Source: DAOTVD01 sp034437075
Lineage (GTDB): Bacteria; Chloroflexota; Anaerolineae; Aggregatilineales; J027
Length of the DNA stretch: 34,812 nucleotides
Direction of reading: 5' to 3'
NCBI GenBank assembly: GCA_034437075.1
Contig: DAOTVD010000300.1
Span: 1 to 34,812 of the forward strand
Below are positions 8,633-15,730 of this stretch, one piece after another. A model generated the notes under the pieces. It worked only from the letters and a program-made list of their open reading frames with translations, did not search any database and had not been told where the DNA came from. Within the stretch, counting starts at the first letter, position 1, and every line of letters begins with the position of its first letter. Position numbers and translations under genes: made by a program.

Positions 8633-9748
8633 GTGAAGCAGTGGATCAGTTTCATGTTTGTGATGATGCTCGTGCTCAGCACGAGCGCCGTATTGGCCGA
8701 GACGCCGCCTTCGGTTCCGGCCATTTCGGAGACACCTCAGGAGGAGGGCAGGCTTTCTTTACCAGACCTATACGACCGGGTAAGCCCTGGTGTGGTGTTC
8801 ATTCAGGTTCGCAACTTTGGCGATGATGCAGCCTCGCAATTCTTCCCCAGCGGGGGGCTGGGCTCGGGCTTTGTGTATGATACGCAAGGCCATATCGTGA
8901 CCAACCATCACGTTGTGGAGGGTGCGACGAATATCGATGTCGTCTTTCAGGATGGCACCCAGGCCCGCGCCGAAATTATCGGCACTGACCCCGACAGCGA
9001 CCTGGCGGTTATCCGTGCGCAAGATGTGCCCGTTGATCGTCTGGTGCCGCTTGAACTGGGGGACTCGGGCGCGGTGCGCGTGGGCGAAGAAGTCGTCGCC
9101 ATTGGCAACCCTTTTGGCCAAACCTGGACCATGACGCGCGGCATCATCAGCGCGGTGGGGCGCGCCAACCGTGCGCAGACGGGCTTTTCTATCGCAGAGA
9201 TGATCCAGACGGACGCGGCCATGAATCGCGGTAATTCCGGTGGGCCATTGCTGAATTTGCGTGGCGAAGTCATCGGCGTGAATACGATGATCTTCACCGA
9301 AACGAACGCCAGTAGCGGCGTGGGGTTCTCCGTGCCTGTGAACACCGTGCGCCGTGTCGCGCCCGAACTCATCGTCGCCGGGGAATATGACTACACCTGG
9401 ATCGGTATCACGGGCGGCGATTTGAATCTGGACATCATCGAACTGATGAATTTGCCGCGCGATACACGCGGGGTGCTCATCAACGATATTTCGCAGGGTG
9501 GCCCCGCCGAGGCGGCGGGCCTGCGCGGCAGCACCGACACCGGGCGCATCAATGGCCTGGGCTACGAAATCGGCGGGGATGTCATCATAGGCATCGACGG
9601 CACGCCAATCGTGGGTATTGACGAATTGATCGGTTACTTGGCCGAAAATACGCGCCCGGGTGATGATGTGCAAGTGCTGATCATCCGCGAGGGCGCCGAA
9701 ACGGTCATCCCCGTGACACTGCAAACGCGCCCCGACCGCGTGCCGTAA
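8633..9748 (+). CDS. HtrA/DegP-like S1C serine protease with one PDZ domain
   Basis: Envelope serine protease for protein quality control (371 aa). A Sec signal peptide covers residues 1-22 (cleavage after VLA). The trypsin-like domain has the full catalytic triad: His93 in TNHHVV, Asp123 in DSDLAV, and Ser202 in RGNSGGP. The 'GLGSGFVYD' (75-83) and 'GNPFG' (158-162) motifs are typical of the family. A single C-terminal PDZ domain spans about residues 250-365 ('GGPAEAAGLRG', 'GGDVIIGIDGTPI'). GTG start with AAGGAG at 8618-8623, 9 nt away. It is monocistronic, divergent from the STAS-like gene across 167 nt, and converges on the reductase gene with stops only 3 nt apart. Confidence 0.94.
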   Translation: MKQWISFMFVMMLVLSTSAVLAETPPSVPAISETPQEEGRLSLPDLYDRVSPGVVFIQVRNFGDDAASQFFPSGGLGSGFVYDTQGHIVTNHHVVEGATNIDVVFQDGTQARAEIIGTDPDSDLAVIRAQDVPVDRLVPLELGDSGAVRVGEEVVAIGNPFGQTWTMTRGIISAVGRANRAQTGFSIAEMIQTDAAMNRGNSGGPLLNLRGEVIGVNTMIFTETNASSGVGFSVPVNTVRRVAPELIVAGEYDYTWIGITGGDLNLDIIELMNLPRDTRGVLINDISQGGPAEAAGLRGSTDTGRINGLGYEIGGDVIIGIDGTPIVGIDELIGYLAENTRPGDDVQVLIIREGAETVIPVTLQTRPDRVP

Positions 9749-9751
9749 TGG

Positions 9752-10489
9752 CTATAAGCTCAGCCGTTTGAAGATGCGTTCGGGCATGCTGCGGATGATG
9801 AGCATGATATAACGCCAGAAAAACGGCACATAGATTTCATCTTTGCCCGCTTTCGTCGCTTTGTAGATCGTCTCCCCGACGGTTTCTGGGCTGGCGTAAA
9901 GCGGGTTCTTTTTCAGATGTGCGGTCATGGGCGTGTCTACAAAACCGGGTTTCACCGTCAGCACATGCACGTCGGATTTCGCCAGGCGCGCGCGCAAGCC
10001 CCCCAGAAAGAGCGATTTGGCACCCATGGCCGTGCCGTACACATAATTGCTCATGCGGCCCCGGTCGCCCGCTACGGAGGAAATGACCGTGATGCTGCCG
10101 CGCCGTTGCGCTTCGAATTCCTCCGCGATGAGCGTCAGCAACGACACGGCGCTCAGGAAATTAACATCTAGTTCGCGCAGGGTGTCTTCCACACTATGCT
10201 GGATTTTTTCCTGGTCGGGCAGGGTGCCATGCGCCATCAGGACGGCATCCAGCCCGCCGAGCCATTCCTTGGCCGCCGCGATGAGCGCGGGGTGTGCGGC
10301 TCGGTCGGTGAGGTCGAGTGCCTGAATTTCGGCGCGTTGAGCACCGCGCACCAGCAGATCATCCTGAATGATGCGCAACTTGTCGGCATCGCGGCCCACC
10401 AGATAGAGTTCGGCGCCGTCGGCGGCAAAATGTTTGAGGGTCGCATGGGCAATCGCCGAGGTCGCCCCCAGCACAAGCATCTTACGCAT
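9752..10489 (-). CDS. SDR-family reductase, DprE2-like, with Lys-to-Met change in the YxxxK motif
   Basis: Short-chain dehydrogenase/reductase (245 aa) that follows the DprE1-like oxidase gene by 29 nt. In mycobacteria the matching pair (DprE1 and DprE2) epimerises polyprenyl-phosphoryl ribose to arabinose; by order and sequence the same kind of two-step sugar epimerisation is inferred. The N-terminal nucleotide fold is visible (LGATSAIAHA, 7-16), then AHG (86-88), N110 and Ser137/138. The catalytic Tyr is Y151 in 'YVYGTAMGAK', but the Lys expected four residues later is Met155. A Lys occurs at 158, out of register. The start at 10489 has AAGGA 7 nt upstream; an in-frame extension to 10588 lies inside the neighbour gene and is rejected. 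Confidence 0.85.
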   Translation of the reverse strand: MRKMLVLGATSAIAHATLKHFAADGAELYLVGRDADKLRIIQDDLLVRGAQRAEIQALDLTDRAAHPALIAAAKEWLGGLDAVLMAHGTLPDQEKIQHSVEDTLRELDVNFLSAVSLLTLIAEEFEAQRRGSITVISSVAGDRGRMSNYVYGTAMGAKSLFLGGLRARLAKSDVHVLTVKPGFVDTPMTAHLKKNPLYASPETVGETIYKATKAGKDEIYVPFFWRYIMLIIRSMPERIFKRLSL

Positions 10490-10518
10490 GAGGTTTTCCT
10501 TCTTGTTTTTCGTCTGGT

Positions 10519-11850
10519 TTAGCCTGTGACGCGCCGCCAGAACGTGGACGAGAACTTCGGATCGACATAGGCGGCAAATGCTTCCCAATTGGGGTATGAC
10601 CGCCGGAACGCACTCGCGGACATACGCGCATCCTTCGCAGGATACAACGCACCGCCATGCGCAAAGACGATCTCATCCAGTTGGTCGAATAGCTCTAGGG
10701 TGCGGCGGCCCTTGTTCGGGAAATCCATGGCTAGTGTGACGCCTGGGCGCGGGAACGACAACATCCCCGGCGAAGGCATATCCCCGAACACCTTGAAGAC
10801 CACGAGCGGCGAGCCCTGGCCCGAGTTTGCAATGCGCCGAAAAATGGTCTTTACAGGCGCCAAATCTTCGTAGGGCAATACAAATTGATACTGGAAAAAG
10901 CCCGCTTTGCCATAGCCCCGGTACCAATCTACCAGCGCGTCTAGCGGGTAGAAGAATTTGTTATAGTGGCCGACACTGCGCACCAGGCGCGTAGGCTGGC
11001 GATTGTAATATAACGTGTTAAAGAGCTTCACCGTCAATGGATTGATAGCAAACGACGGTAACTCGACTGGCACGGGCAGCGGCGGCAGGGCCTGGGGCTC
11101 CTCGTCCAGCCCTAAAGGCGGGTCGTAAAAGTTCCCGCGTTGGAAGTGCCCCCGGCCCAAGCTATCGCCCGTGGCCATGCAATCCACCCACGAGACGGTA
11201 TAGGGATAGCCGAGCGCTTCGGATTCTTCGGTGATCTCGAAAAATTCGTCCACATTCCGAAAGCGAATATTATCGGCTTTAATCAACGGCGAGGGGATGC
11301 GTTTCAGCCGGAATTCGGCCCACAGGATGACGCCAGTTAGGCCCAGGCCGCCGATGGTCGCGCGGAAGTAATCTTCGTTTTCATCGGGCGAGCAGATCAG
11401 GCGCTGGCCATCCGAACGCAGCAGTTCTAGCCGCGTGACATGGCAGCCGAATGTGCCATCAACATGATGGTTTTTACCGTGCACATCATTGGCAATCGCC
11501 CCAGCGACTGAGACATACTTGCTGCCGGGCGTGACGGCCAAAAACCAGCCATGCGGCACGATGATCTCAAGAATTTCGGCCAGCGAGACGCCTGCCTCGC
11601 AGCATAACAGGCCGTTTTCGGTGTCGAAGGCCATGAACTGATTTAACGCGGTTGTATCCAGCAGAATCCCGCCGTTATTCAGGCAGCTATCCCCGTAACT
11701 GCGTCCATAGCCAAAAGGCAGCACAGATTCTGCGAAGGCTTGCAAGTCGGGCAGGTCGTGCCGCCAGCGGATTGATTCGACATGTTTATGCGCGGCGGCG
11801 GGGTAACGCCCCCACGAACTATACCGCTTGGTACCGATGCCTTTAACCAC
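10519..11850 (-). CDS. FAD-linked oxidase, DprE1-like (decaprenylphosphoryl-ribose 2'-oxidase family)
   Basis: Flavoprotein of the FAD_binding_4 / D-arabinono-lactone-oxidase superfamily (443 aa; mycobacterial DprE1 is 461). The FAD-binding half shows 'GYGRSYGDSCLN' (48-58), 'TPGSKYVSVAGAIANDVHGK' (107-126) with His124, and 'GGLGLTG' (167-173). In the substrate half, 'LYPAKDARM' matches the mycobacterial LYTAKDSR segment, so catalytic Lys418 is kept as Lys406. The position of Cys387, target of benzothiazinone drugs, aligns with Ala374 ('VTLAMDFP'). It probably oxidises C2 of a polyprenyl-phosphate pentose, the product then being reduced by the next gene. GTG start with AAGGA 7 nt upstream. 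Confidence 0.88.
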   Translation of the reverse strand: MVKGIGTKRYSSWGRYPAAAHKHVESIRWRHDLPDLQAFAESVLPFGYGRSYGDSCLNNGGILLDTTALNQFMAFDTENGLLCCEAGVSLAEILEIIVPHGWFLAVTPGSKYVSVAGAIANDVHGKNHHVDGTFGCHVTRLELLRSDGQRLICSPDENEDYFRATIGGLGLTGVILWAEFRLKRIPSPLIKADNIRFRNVDEFFEITEESEALGYPYTVSWVDCMATGDSLGRGHFQRGNFYDPPLGLDEEPQALPPLPVPVELPSFAINPLTVKLFNTLYYNRQPTRLVRSVGHYNKFFYPLDALVDWYRGYGKAGFFQYQFVLPYEDLAPVKTIFRRIANSGQGSPLVVFKVFGDMPSPGMLSFPRPGVTLAMDFPNKGRRTLELFDQLDEIVFAHGGALYPAKDARMSASAFRRSYPNWEAFAAYVDPKFSSTFWRRVTG

Positions 11851-11956
11851 ACTGACTTCCTTATCTTTGGCTGTGTATTGATGGTTTCAGTATACCCCCG
11901 CATGGCGTATGCGTCATGGGACGGTTTACACCTTTGTGCGTTCCGTTGCTCCTTAT

Positions 11957-13009
11957 TTAATCGGGATGTTTGCCTGCGAGAATCTGGTAACGTCCGTTAT
12001 CGGCGATGAAATGAACTTCGGCGAAATGGGCTTCGAGCACGTTCCAATAATCCAAAAAGCTGTTAAAGACGAGCGTTAGCGCCCCGCCCGGCGCTAGCAT
12101 CTGCCGCGCGCGGGGGACGAAGCCCCGTATGAAGGCGGTGTCCGTGGCGTGGTCTTGGTGAAAGGGTGGGTTGCACAAGATCAAATCAAAGGGCGTGTAA
12201 GGCGCCAGCAGATCGTGCGTGAGGTCAGCGGCCACGACGTCGCCCGCTGGGCGGGTGAGTTGCATAGCACGCACAGCGAGCAAGTCGCTATCCGCCCACA
12301 CGACCCGCCGCGCCGCGTAGACCTCCGCCGCCACTAGCCCGATAATCCCGACACCGCAGCCAGCATCCAGCACGCGCGGCGCATCCGGGGCGGGCAGGGC
12401 GGGCAGATGATCGAGCAAAAACGCGCTGCCGTCGTCCAGGTGATCGTAGCTAAAGATGCCGGGTTGCGTATACACGGTGTAATCTTGCCCTTGGACGTGA
12501 AAAACGCGCGTTTCGGGCTGCCAGGGTGTCCCCCATTCGGCAGGGATACGGGCCGTAGCGGGGCGAATCGCGCGGAAAATACGATGGCGCGCTTTGTGCC
12601 CCAACACCTGAGCGGGTGCCAGGGCTCCCAAGTCGGTTTGAGCGGTTTTGGCGCCTCCGTGGTTCGGCCCGCTGACGTAAAGCGCGCCGCCGGGTTTTAG
12701 GCTGTGCCAGGCGCGCGCCAGCATCGCCCGCGAGAGCCCGCGCCCCTTGGGCACGCCCAATAGGGCCGCGTCATACTCCGCGCCTGATGGGGGGAACACG
12801 TCTTCATAGATCGTGATGCGCGGATGGTCGCCAAAACGGCCTTGCACATCCCGCAGGGCGCGGGCATCCCGATGAAAAAGCGCGACATGGGCGGCGGTCG
12901 CCGCGCAGGCGGCCACCAGCGCGGGATCATCCAGATTCAGCACAGCCAGATGGGCATCGGGCAGGTTGGGCAGAGCATAGGTCTCGCTGAGGTAAGTATT
13001 GGGCTGCAT
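11957..13009 (-). CDS. RsmC/RlmG-like class I SAM methyltransferase
   Basis: Methyltransferase (350 aa) with the two-domain layout of RsmC/RlmG, which methylate guanine N2 in ribosomal RNA. The N-terminal half is a degenerate methyltransferase-like fold. The C-terminal half has the SAM site 'VLDAGCGVGIIGLVAAEVYA' (about 213-232), the acidic D239 in 'VVWADSD', and the catalytic NPPFH motif (around 284-288). The tetrad NPPF is typical of base-amino methyltransferases. Which rRNA position is modified cannot be told. It lies 106 nt upstream of the DprE1-like gene on the same strand and diverges from a small membrane-protein gene across 45 nt. Confidence 0.87.
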   Translation of the reverse strand: MQPNTYLSETYALPNLPDAHLAVLNLDDPALVAACAATAAHVALFHRDARALRDVQGRFGDHPRITIYEDVFPPSGAEYDAALLGVPKGRGLSRAMLARAWHSLKPGGALYVSGPNHGGAKTAQTDLGALAPAQVLGHKARHRIFRAIRPATARIPAEWGTPWQPETRVFHVQGQDYTVYTQPGIFSYDHLDDGSAFLLDHLPALPAPDAPRVLDAGCGVGIIGLVAAEVYAARRVVWADSDLLAVRAMQLTRPAGDVVAADLTHDLLAPYTPFDLILCNPPFHQDHATDTAFIRGFVPRARQMLAPGGALTLVFNSFLDYWNVLEAHFAEVHFIADNGRYQILAGKHPD

Positions 13010-13054
13010 ATTGCGTGTACAATCGTCCTTAAAGTGTTATTGCGGATAAACAAA

Positions 13055-13546
13055 ATGTTTGGAACGGTCATTTACGGTATTGTAACAGCGGTGGTGGTAT
13101 TTTTTTTCGTGCGCTCTTTGCTGATCGTGATCGGCGTCTGGAAAGACCCGGTCTTGCGCGCCTTCGAAAAATATGGCGATGATGAAACGTTTTTTCACCC
13201 CTTGCCCCATATGCTGGGCTGGACGGGGGCGCTATCCATCGTCGCGAATTACTGGTTAGATGCCCTTTCACAGAGCTTGTTGCCCTTGTTCTTCCTGGGG
13301 TTGGTTTTGTTGGGGTTGGCGTATGCCGCTTGGCGCCAACCCGGACTTTTTGGCGGGCATCCGGGGCTGATGTTCAACCAACCGCGTTGGCTGGCTGACC
13401 TCATCGAGCGCACGACCCGCCTAGAACGGCGGCGCTTGGCGTACATGTGGCTGCATCTGCCGCCCCGTTTACGCCTGACATACAACGGCAACGACCGTGC
13501 CTTCCGCGAATGGGCCGATTTCGTGATTTTATCAACCTTGCGCTAA
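13055..13546 (+). CDS. Hypothetical membrane protein
   Basis: A 163-aa protein that I do not recognise. It has an N-terminal membrane helix (about residues 4-26, 'VIYGIVTAVVVFFFVRSLLIVIGVW' region), a second hydrophobic segment about 53-70 and a third about 72-92 (LLPLFFLGLVLLGLAYAAW), followed by a basic soluble tail rich in Arg ('ERTTRLERRRLAYMW', 'LPPRLRLTY'). The tail probably faces the cytoplasm. ATG 13055 is preferred because an upstream reading extension runs into the divergent methyltransferase gene. No enzyme motif is present. The next gene on this strand is tadA, behind its own candidate promoter. Confidence 0.7.
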   Translation: MFGTVIYGIVTAVVVFFFVRSLLIVIGVWKDPVLRAFEKYGDDETFFHPLPHMLGWTGALSIVANYWLDALSQSLLPLFFLGLVLLGLAYAAWRQPGLFGGHPGLMFNQPRWLADLIERTTRLERRRLAYMWLHLPPRLRLTYNGNDRAFREWADFVILSTLR

Positions 13547-13565
13547 TGTTGATATAGAAAGAATA

Positions 13566-13595
13566 TAGACAAAAAAATTAATGTTTTGGTACAAT
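13566..13595 (+). promoter_or_regulatory. Candidate promoter of the tadA leader
   Basis: TAGACA (13566-13571) and TACAAT (13590-13595), 18 bp apart, each match five of six sigma-70-type consensus bases. The surrounding sequence is AT-rich. A transcript would begin near 13602, about 140 nt before tadA. Confidence 0.55.
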
Positions 13596-13601
13596 AATAG
13601 T

Positions 13602-13733
13602 CATTTAACCGCTATTTGCGCCGCCCTTGGCCGCGCAAGTATCGACGTAAAAATAGCTCTTACCGCTTTGCTTCATTCCCCCCTCTAACGTGTCTCAGGC
13701 GGATCATGTACAATGCATGCTCCGCCGTTTTTT
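13602..13733 (+). ncRNA. Candidate structured leader RNA or small RNA upstream of tadA
   Basis: The predicted transcript from 13602 has a compound hairpin: outer arms GCTATTT (13611-13617) and AAATAGC (13651-13657), and an inner stem TTGCGC (13616-13621) with GCGCAA (13633-13638) capped by GCC/GGC; the two stems share two bases, so they compete slightly. It ends at a terminator-like hairpin (13698-13733). It does not match a riboswitch that I recognise. It could be an attenuator for tadA or an independent RNA of about 130 nt. Inferred from structure only. Confidence 0.35.
13698..13733 (+). terminator. Terminator-like hairpin just upstream of tadA
   Basis: GGCGGA (13698-13703) pairs with TCCGCC (13721-13726); after one mismatch, CATG (13705-13708) pairs with CATG (13716-13719), leaving a 7-nt loop. 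A T6 run follows (13728-13733). It ends only 10 nt before the chosen tadA start, so it may terminate a leader transcript or work as an attenuator. The loop also contains TACAAT (13709-13714), which could be a -10 element, but no -35 is seen. Confidence 0.6.
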
Positions 13734-13743
13734 ATGCGGGTTG

Positions 13744-14223
13744 ATGCCGAACATGCAAGATCGCTTGGATACTGTCTGGATGCGCTTGGCCTTGGCCGAA
13801 GCCCGCGCCGCCCTGGCCCATGACGATGTTCCGATTGGGGCGGTGGCCGTGCGCGCGGGGGAGGTCATCGGGCGGGGGCATAATCGCCGCGAGATCGACC
13901 AAGACCCCACCGCCCATGCCGAGATGATCGCTTTGCGCGAGGCTGCGCGCGTGGTGGGGCATTGGCGCCTGGAAGGCGTCACGCTCTATTGCACGCTAGA
14001 ACCGTGCGCCATGTGCGCTGGCGCGATGGTCTTGGCCCGTTTGCCGCGCCTGGTGTATGCCACGCGCGACCCCAAAGCGGGGGCCGGGGGGAGCGTGATG
14101 GATATATTGGCGCACCCCCGCCTGAATCATCAGGTGATGGTGCACAGCGGGCTTTTTCAAGAAGACGCCGCGCGCCTGATCGTGGACTTTTTTGCGGGCT
14201 TGCGGGCCCAAGGGCAAAAATAG
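13744..14223 (+). CDS. tadA: tRNA-specific adenosine deaminase
   Basis: Converts A34 to inosine in the anticodon of tRNA-Arg(ACG), letting it read CGU, CGC and CGA. The 159-aa protein is a complete cytidine-deaminase fold: His58 and the proton-shuttle Glu60 in 'TAHAEMIAL', and the zinc ligands Cys88 and Cys91 in 'LEPCAMCAGA'. Conserved 'DDVPIGAV' (27-34) and 'GHNRRE' (45-50) are also present. ATG 13744 is chosen because the in-frame GTG at 13690 would place a terminator-like hairpin inside the coding region; ATG 13753 is possible as well. No strong Shine-Dalgarno is seen. The tRNA-Ser gene lies 48 nt downstream, under its own promoter. Confidence 0.93.
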   Translation: MPNMQDRLDTVWMRLALAEARAALAHDDVPIGAVAVRAGEVIGRGHNRREIDQDPTAHAEMIALREAARVVGHWRLEGVTLYCTLEPCAMCAGAMVLARLPRLVYATRDPKAGAGGSVMDILAHPRLNHQVMVHSGLFQEDAARLIVDFFAGLRAQGQK

Positions 14224-14227
14224 GGGT

Positions 14228-14256
14228 TTGACGAAAGCGCGTAAGCATTGTACAAC
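14228..14256 (+). promoter_or_regulatory. Promoter of tRNA-Ser
   Basis: TTGACG (14228-14233) and TACAAC (14251-14256) are spaced by exactly 17 bp. The expected transcript start near 14263 leaves a short 5' leader before the tRNA at 14272. Confidence 0.65.
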
Positions 14257-14271
14257 TGAAGACATCTATAC

Positions 14272-14361
<90 letters not shown>

Positions 14362-14375
14362 TATCAGAGAACCGC

Positions 14376-14399
14376 AACAGGCCAGCGCGCCTGTTTTTT
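14376..14399 (+). terminator. Intrinsic terminator of tRNA-Ser
   Basis: AACAGGC (14376-14382) pairs with GCCTGTT (14389-14395) around a 6-nt loop, and a T run reaches 14399. It starts 17 nt after the tRNA. Confidence 0.85.
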
Positions 14400-14465
14400 G
14401 TTATGTGTTTCAACATATCCGCTACTGGCCGTATACAAACCGACATCGGATAAAGGAGTTTCACC

Positions 14466-15134
14466 ATGAGCCGTAAGGCCCGCCAAATTACTCGGCAAAA
14501 AGCGCAGAGACGCCAAGCCCTCTATATTTACGGTGGCCTGGGTGGGGTGATCTTGCTGATTGGATCAATTATCGCTTTCACCATTTTGGATACACCGCCC
14601 GAAGTGTCCGAAGATCGCCTGGCACAAGAAGCCACCCTGGGCAGCCCTGGCGCCCAGGTGCAAATTGTGGAATATGGCGCGTATGGTTGTTCGACCTGCC
14701 GCGCTTTGCACGAAAGCCAAACCATCGAGCAGCTAGTTGACCTGTATGGCGACCAGGTGAGCTTTACCTTCCGCAATTGGCCCAACATCATCCCCAGCAT
14801 CGATCCACTGGCGGCGCAGGCGGCCCAATGCGCGCTCGACCAGGGCAACGACGCTTTTTGGACGATGCACGACGCGCTGTTTACCGTCCCGCTGAGCGAA
14901 TATCGGCGCATGGATGGCCACGACCAGTACGCCAGACTCGCCCAAGATCATGGTTTAGATGGAGACGCCTTGCAAAATTGCCTGGCGGAAGACACGCACG
15001 CCCGCACGGTGACGCATTGGGAAGACGCGGGCGACGAACTTAGCATCCGAGGCACACCTACGATTTACGTCAATGGCCAGTTGACTAGCGCCAATAATCT
15101 GCGGAATGTTGTTGAGCGCGAACTAGGAGGTTAA
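14466..15134 (+). CDS. Membrane-anchored DsbA-like thioredoxin-fold protein
   Basis: Thiol-disulfide oxidoreductase of the DsbA/Thioredoxin_4 family (222 aa), placed outside the membrane by an N-terminal anchor. A basic cytoplasmic tail (RKARQITRQKAQRRQ) is followed by a membrane helix (about 21-41) and then the thioredoxin fold. The active site is Cys75-Ser-Thr-Cys78, and the cis-Pro loop is 'RGTPTIYVNG' near residues 197-206. A helical insert holds 'FRNWPNI' and 'AAQAAQCALDQG', typical of the family. It probably forms or shuffles disulfides in exported proteins. The Shine-Dalgarno AAAGGAG (14452-14458) is ideal. The DUF1684 gene starts 3 nt after its stop, so the two are translationally linked. 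Confidence 0.9.
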   Translation: MSRKARQITRQKAQRRQALYIYGGLGGVILLIGSIIAFTILDTPPEVSEDRLAQEATLGSPGAQVQIVEYGAYGCSTCRALHESQTIEQLVDLYGDQVSFTFRNWPNIIPSIDPLAAQAAQCALDQGNDAFWTMHDALFTVPLSEYRRMDGHDQYARLAQDHGLDGDALQNCLAEDTHARTVTHWEDAGDELSIRGTPTIYVNGQLTSANNLRNVVERELGG

Positions 15135-15137
15135 CGC

Positions 15138-15662
15138 ATGATCCCCAAAGATTTGCAAACCCACCGCGCCCAAAAAAACGCCTTTCTGAAATCGCATCCG
15201 CAGTCCCCTTGGCCCAAGGCGGCGCGCTCTGATTTCGCGGGGTTGGATTATTTTCCGTATAATCCCGAACTGGATTTGACCCTGAAGGCCGAACGCTTCG
15301 CTGAGCCTGAAAGCGTGACCCTGACCACCAACACAGGCGAAATCCGCGACTATGAACGCTGGGGCCAGGTGCATTTTCAAGTCGATGGCCACGCCGTGAG
15401 CCTGACGCTTTACTGGGCTAGAGACCATTTTTTCCTGCCGTTTACGGATGCCACATCCGGCGCGCAGACCTACGGCGCGGGGCGTTACCTCGACCCCGAG
15501 CAAACGCGCGACGATATTTTCCGCATCGATTTCAACCGGGCCTATGCGCCGTTTTGCGCCTATAGCGAGGCCTATTCTTGCCCGCTCCCTCCTGCTGAAA
15601 ATCGCTTGTCGGTGGCCATTCGCGCGGGGGAAAAGACCGCCCCCAAGCCCGGCGCGCCATAG
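15138..15662 (+). CDS. DUF1684 family protein
   Basis: A 174-aa protein of the DUF1684 family, whose biochemical role is not established. The hallmark C-terminal block is clear: 'TYGAGRYLD' (111-119), 'DFNRAYAPFCAYSEAYSCPL' (about 131-150), 'PPAENRLSV' and 'IRAGEK'. Two conserved cysteines lie in that block. No signal peptide is present, so it is probably cytoplasmic. Start ATG 15138 has AGGAGG at 15125-15130 inside the end of the preceding DsbA-like gene; the short spacing suggests one operon. A direct link between the two proteins is not shown by sequence. Confidence 0.88.
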   Translation: MIPKDLQTHRAQKNAFLKSHPQSPWPKAARSDFAGLDYFPYNPELDLTLKAERFAEPESVTLTTNTGEIRDYERWGQVHFQVDGHAVSLTLYWARDHFFLPFTDATSGAQTYGAGRYLDPEQTRDDIFRIDFNRAYAPFCAYSEAYSCPLPPAENRLSVAIRAGEKTAPKPGAP

Positions 15663-15730
15663 ACAGCTGCGCGCATACGGTGTACAGTGCGCTACCGATG
15701 CTTAACGCTAATTCCACCAAAGAAGGGCTT

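Noticed and set aside
8768..9724. Long open frame (318 codons) antisense to the HtrA gene
   Set aside because: It is fully inside a gene with a complete catalytic triad; its translation is His/Arg-rich without a family pattern, as expected from codon shadowing.
12824..13054. Upstream extension of the membrane-protein gene at 13055
   Set aside because: It would lie inside the divergent methyltransferase gene; the membrane helix starts right after ATG 13055.
13690..13743. Upstream GTG extension of tadA
   Set aside because: The added residues do not look like TadA and the DNA there forms a terminator-like hairpin with T6.
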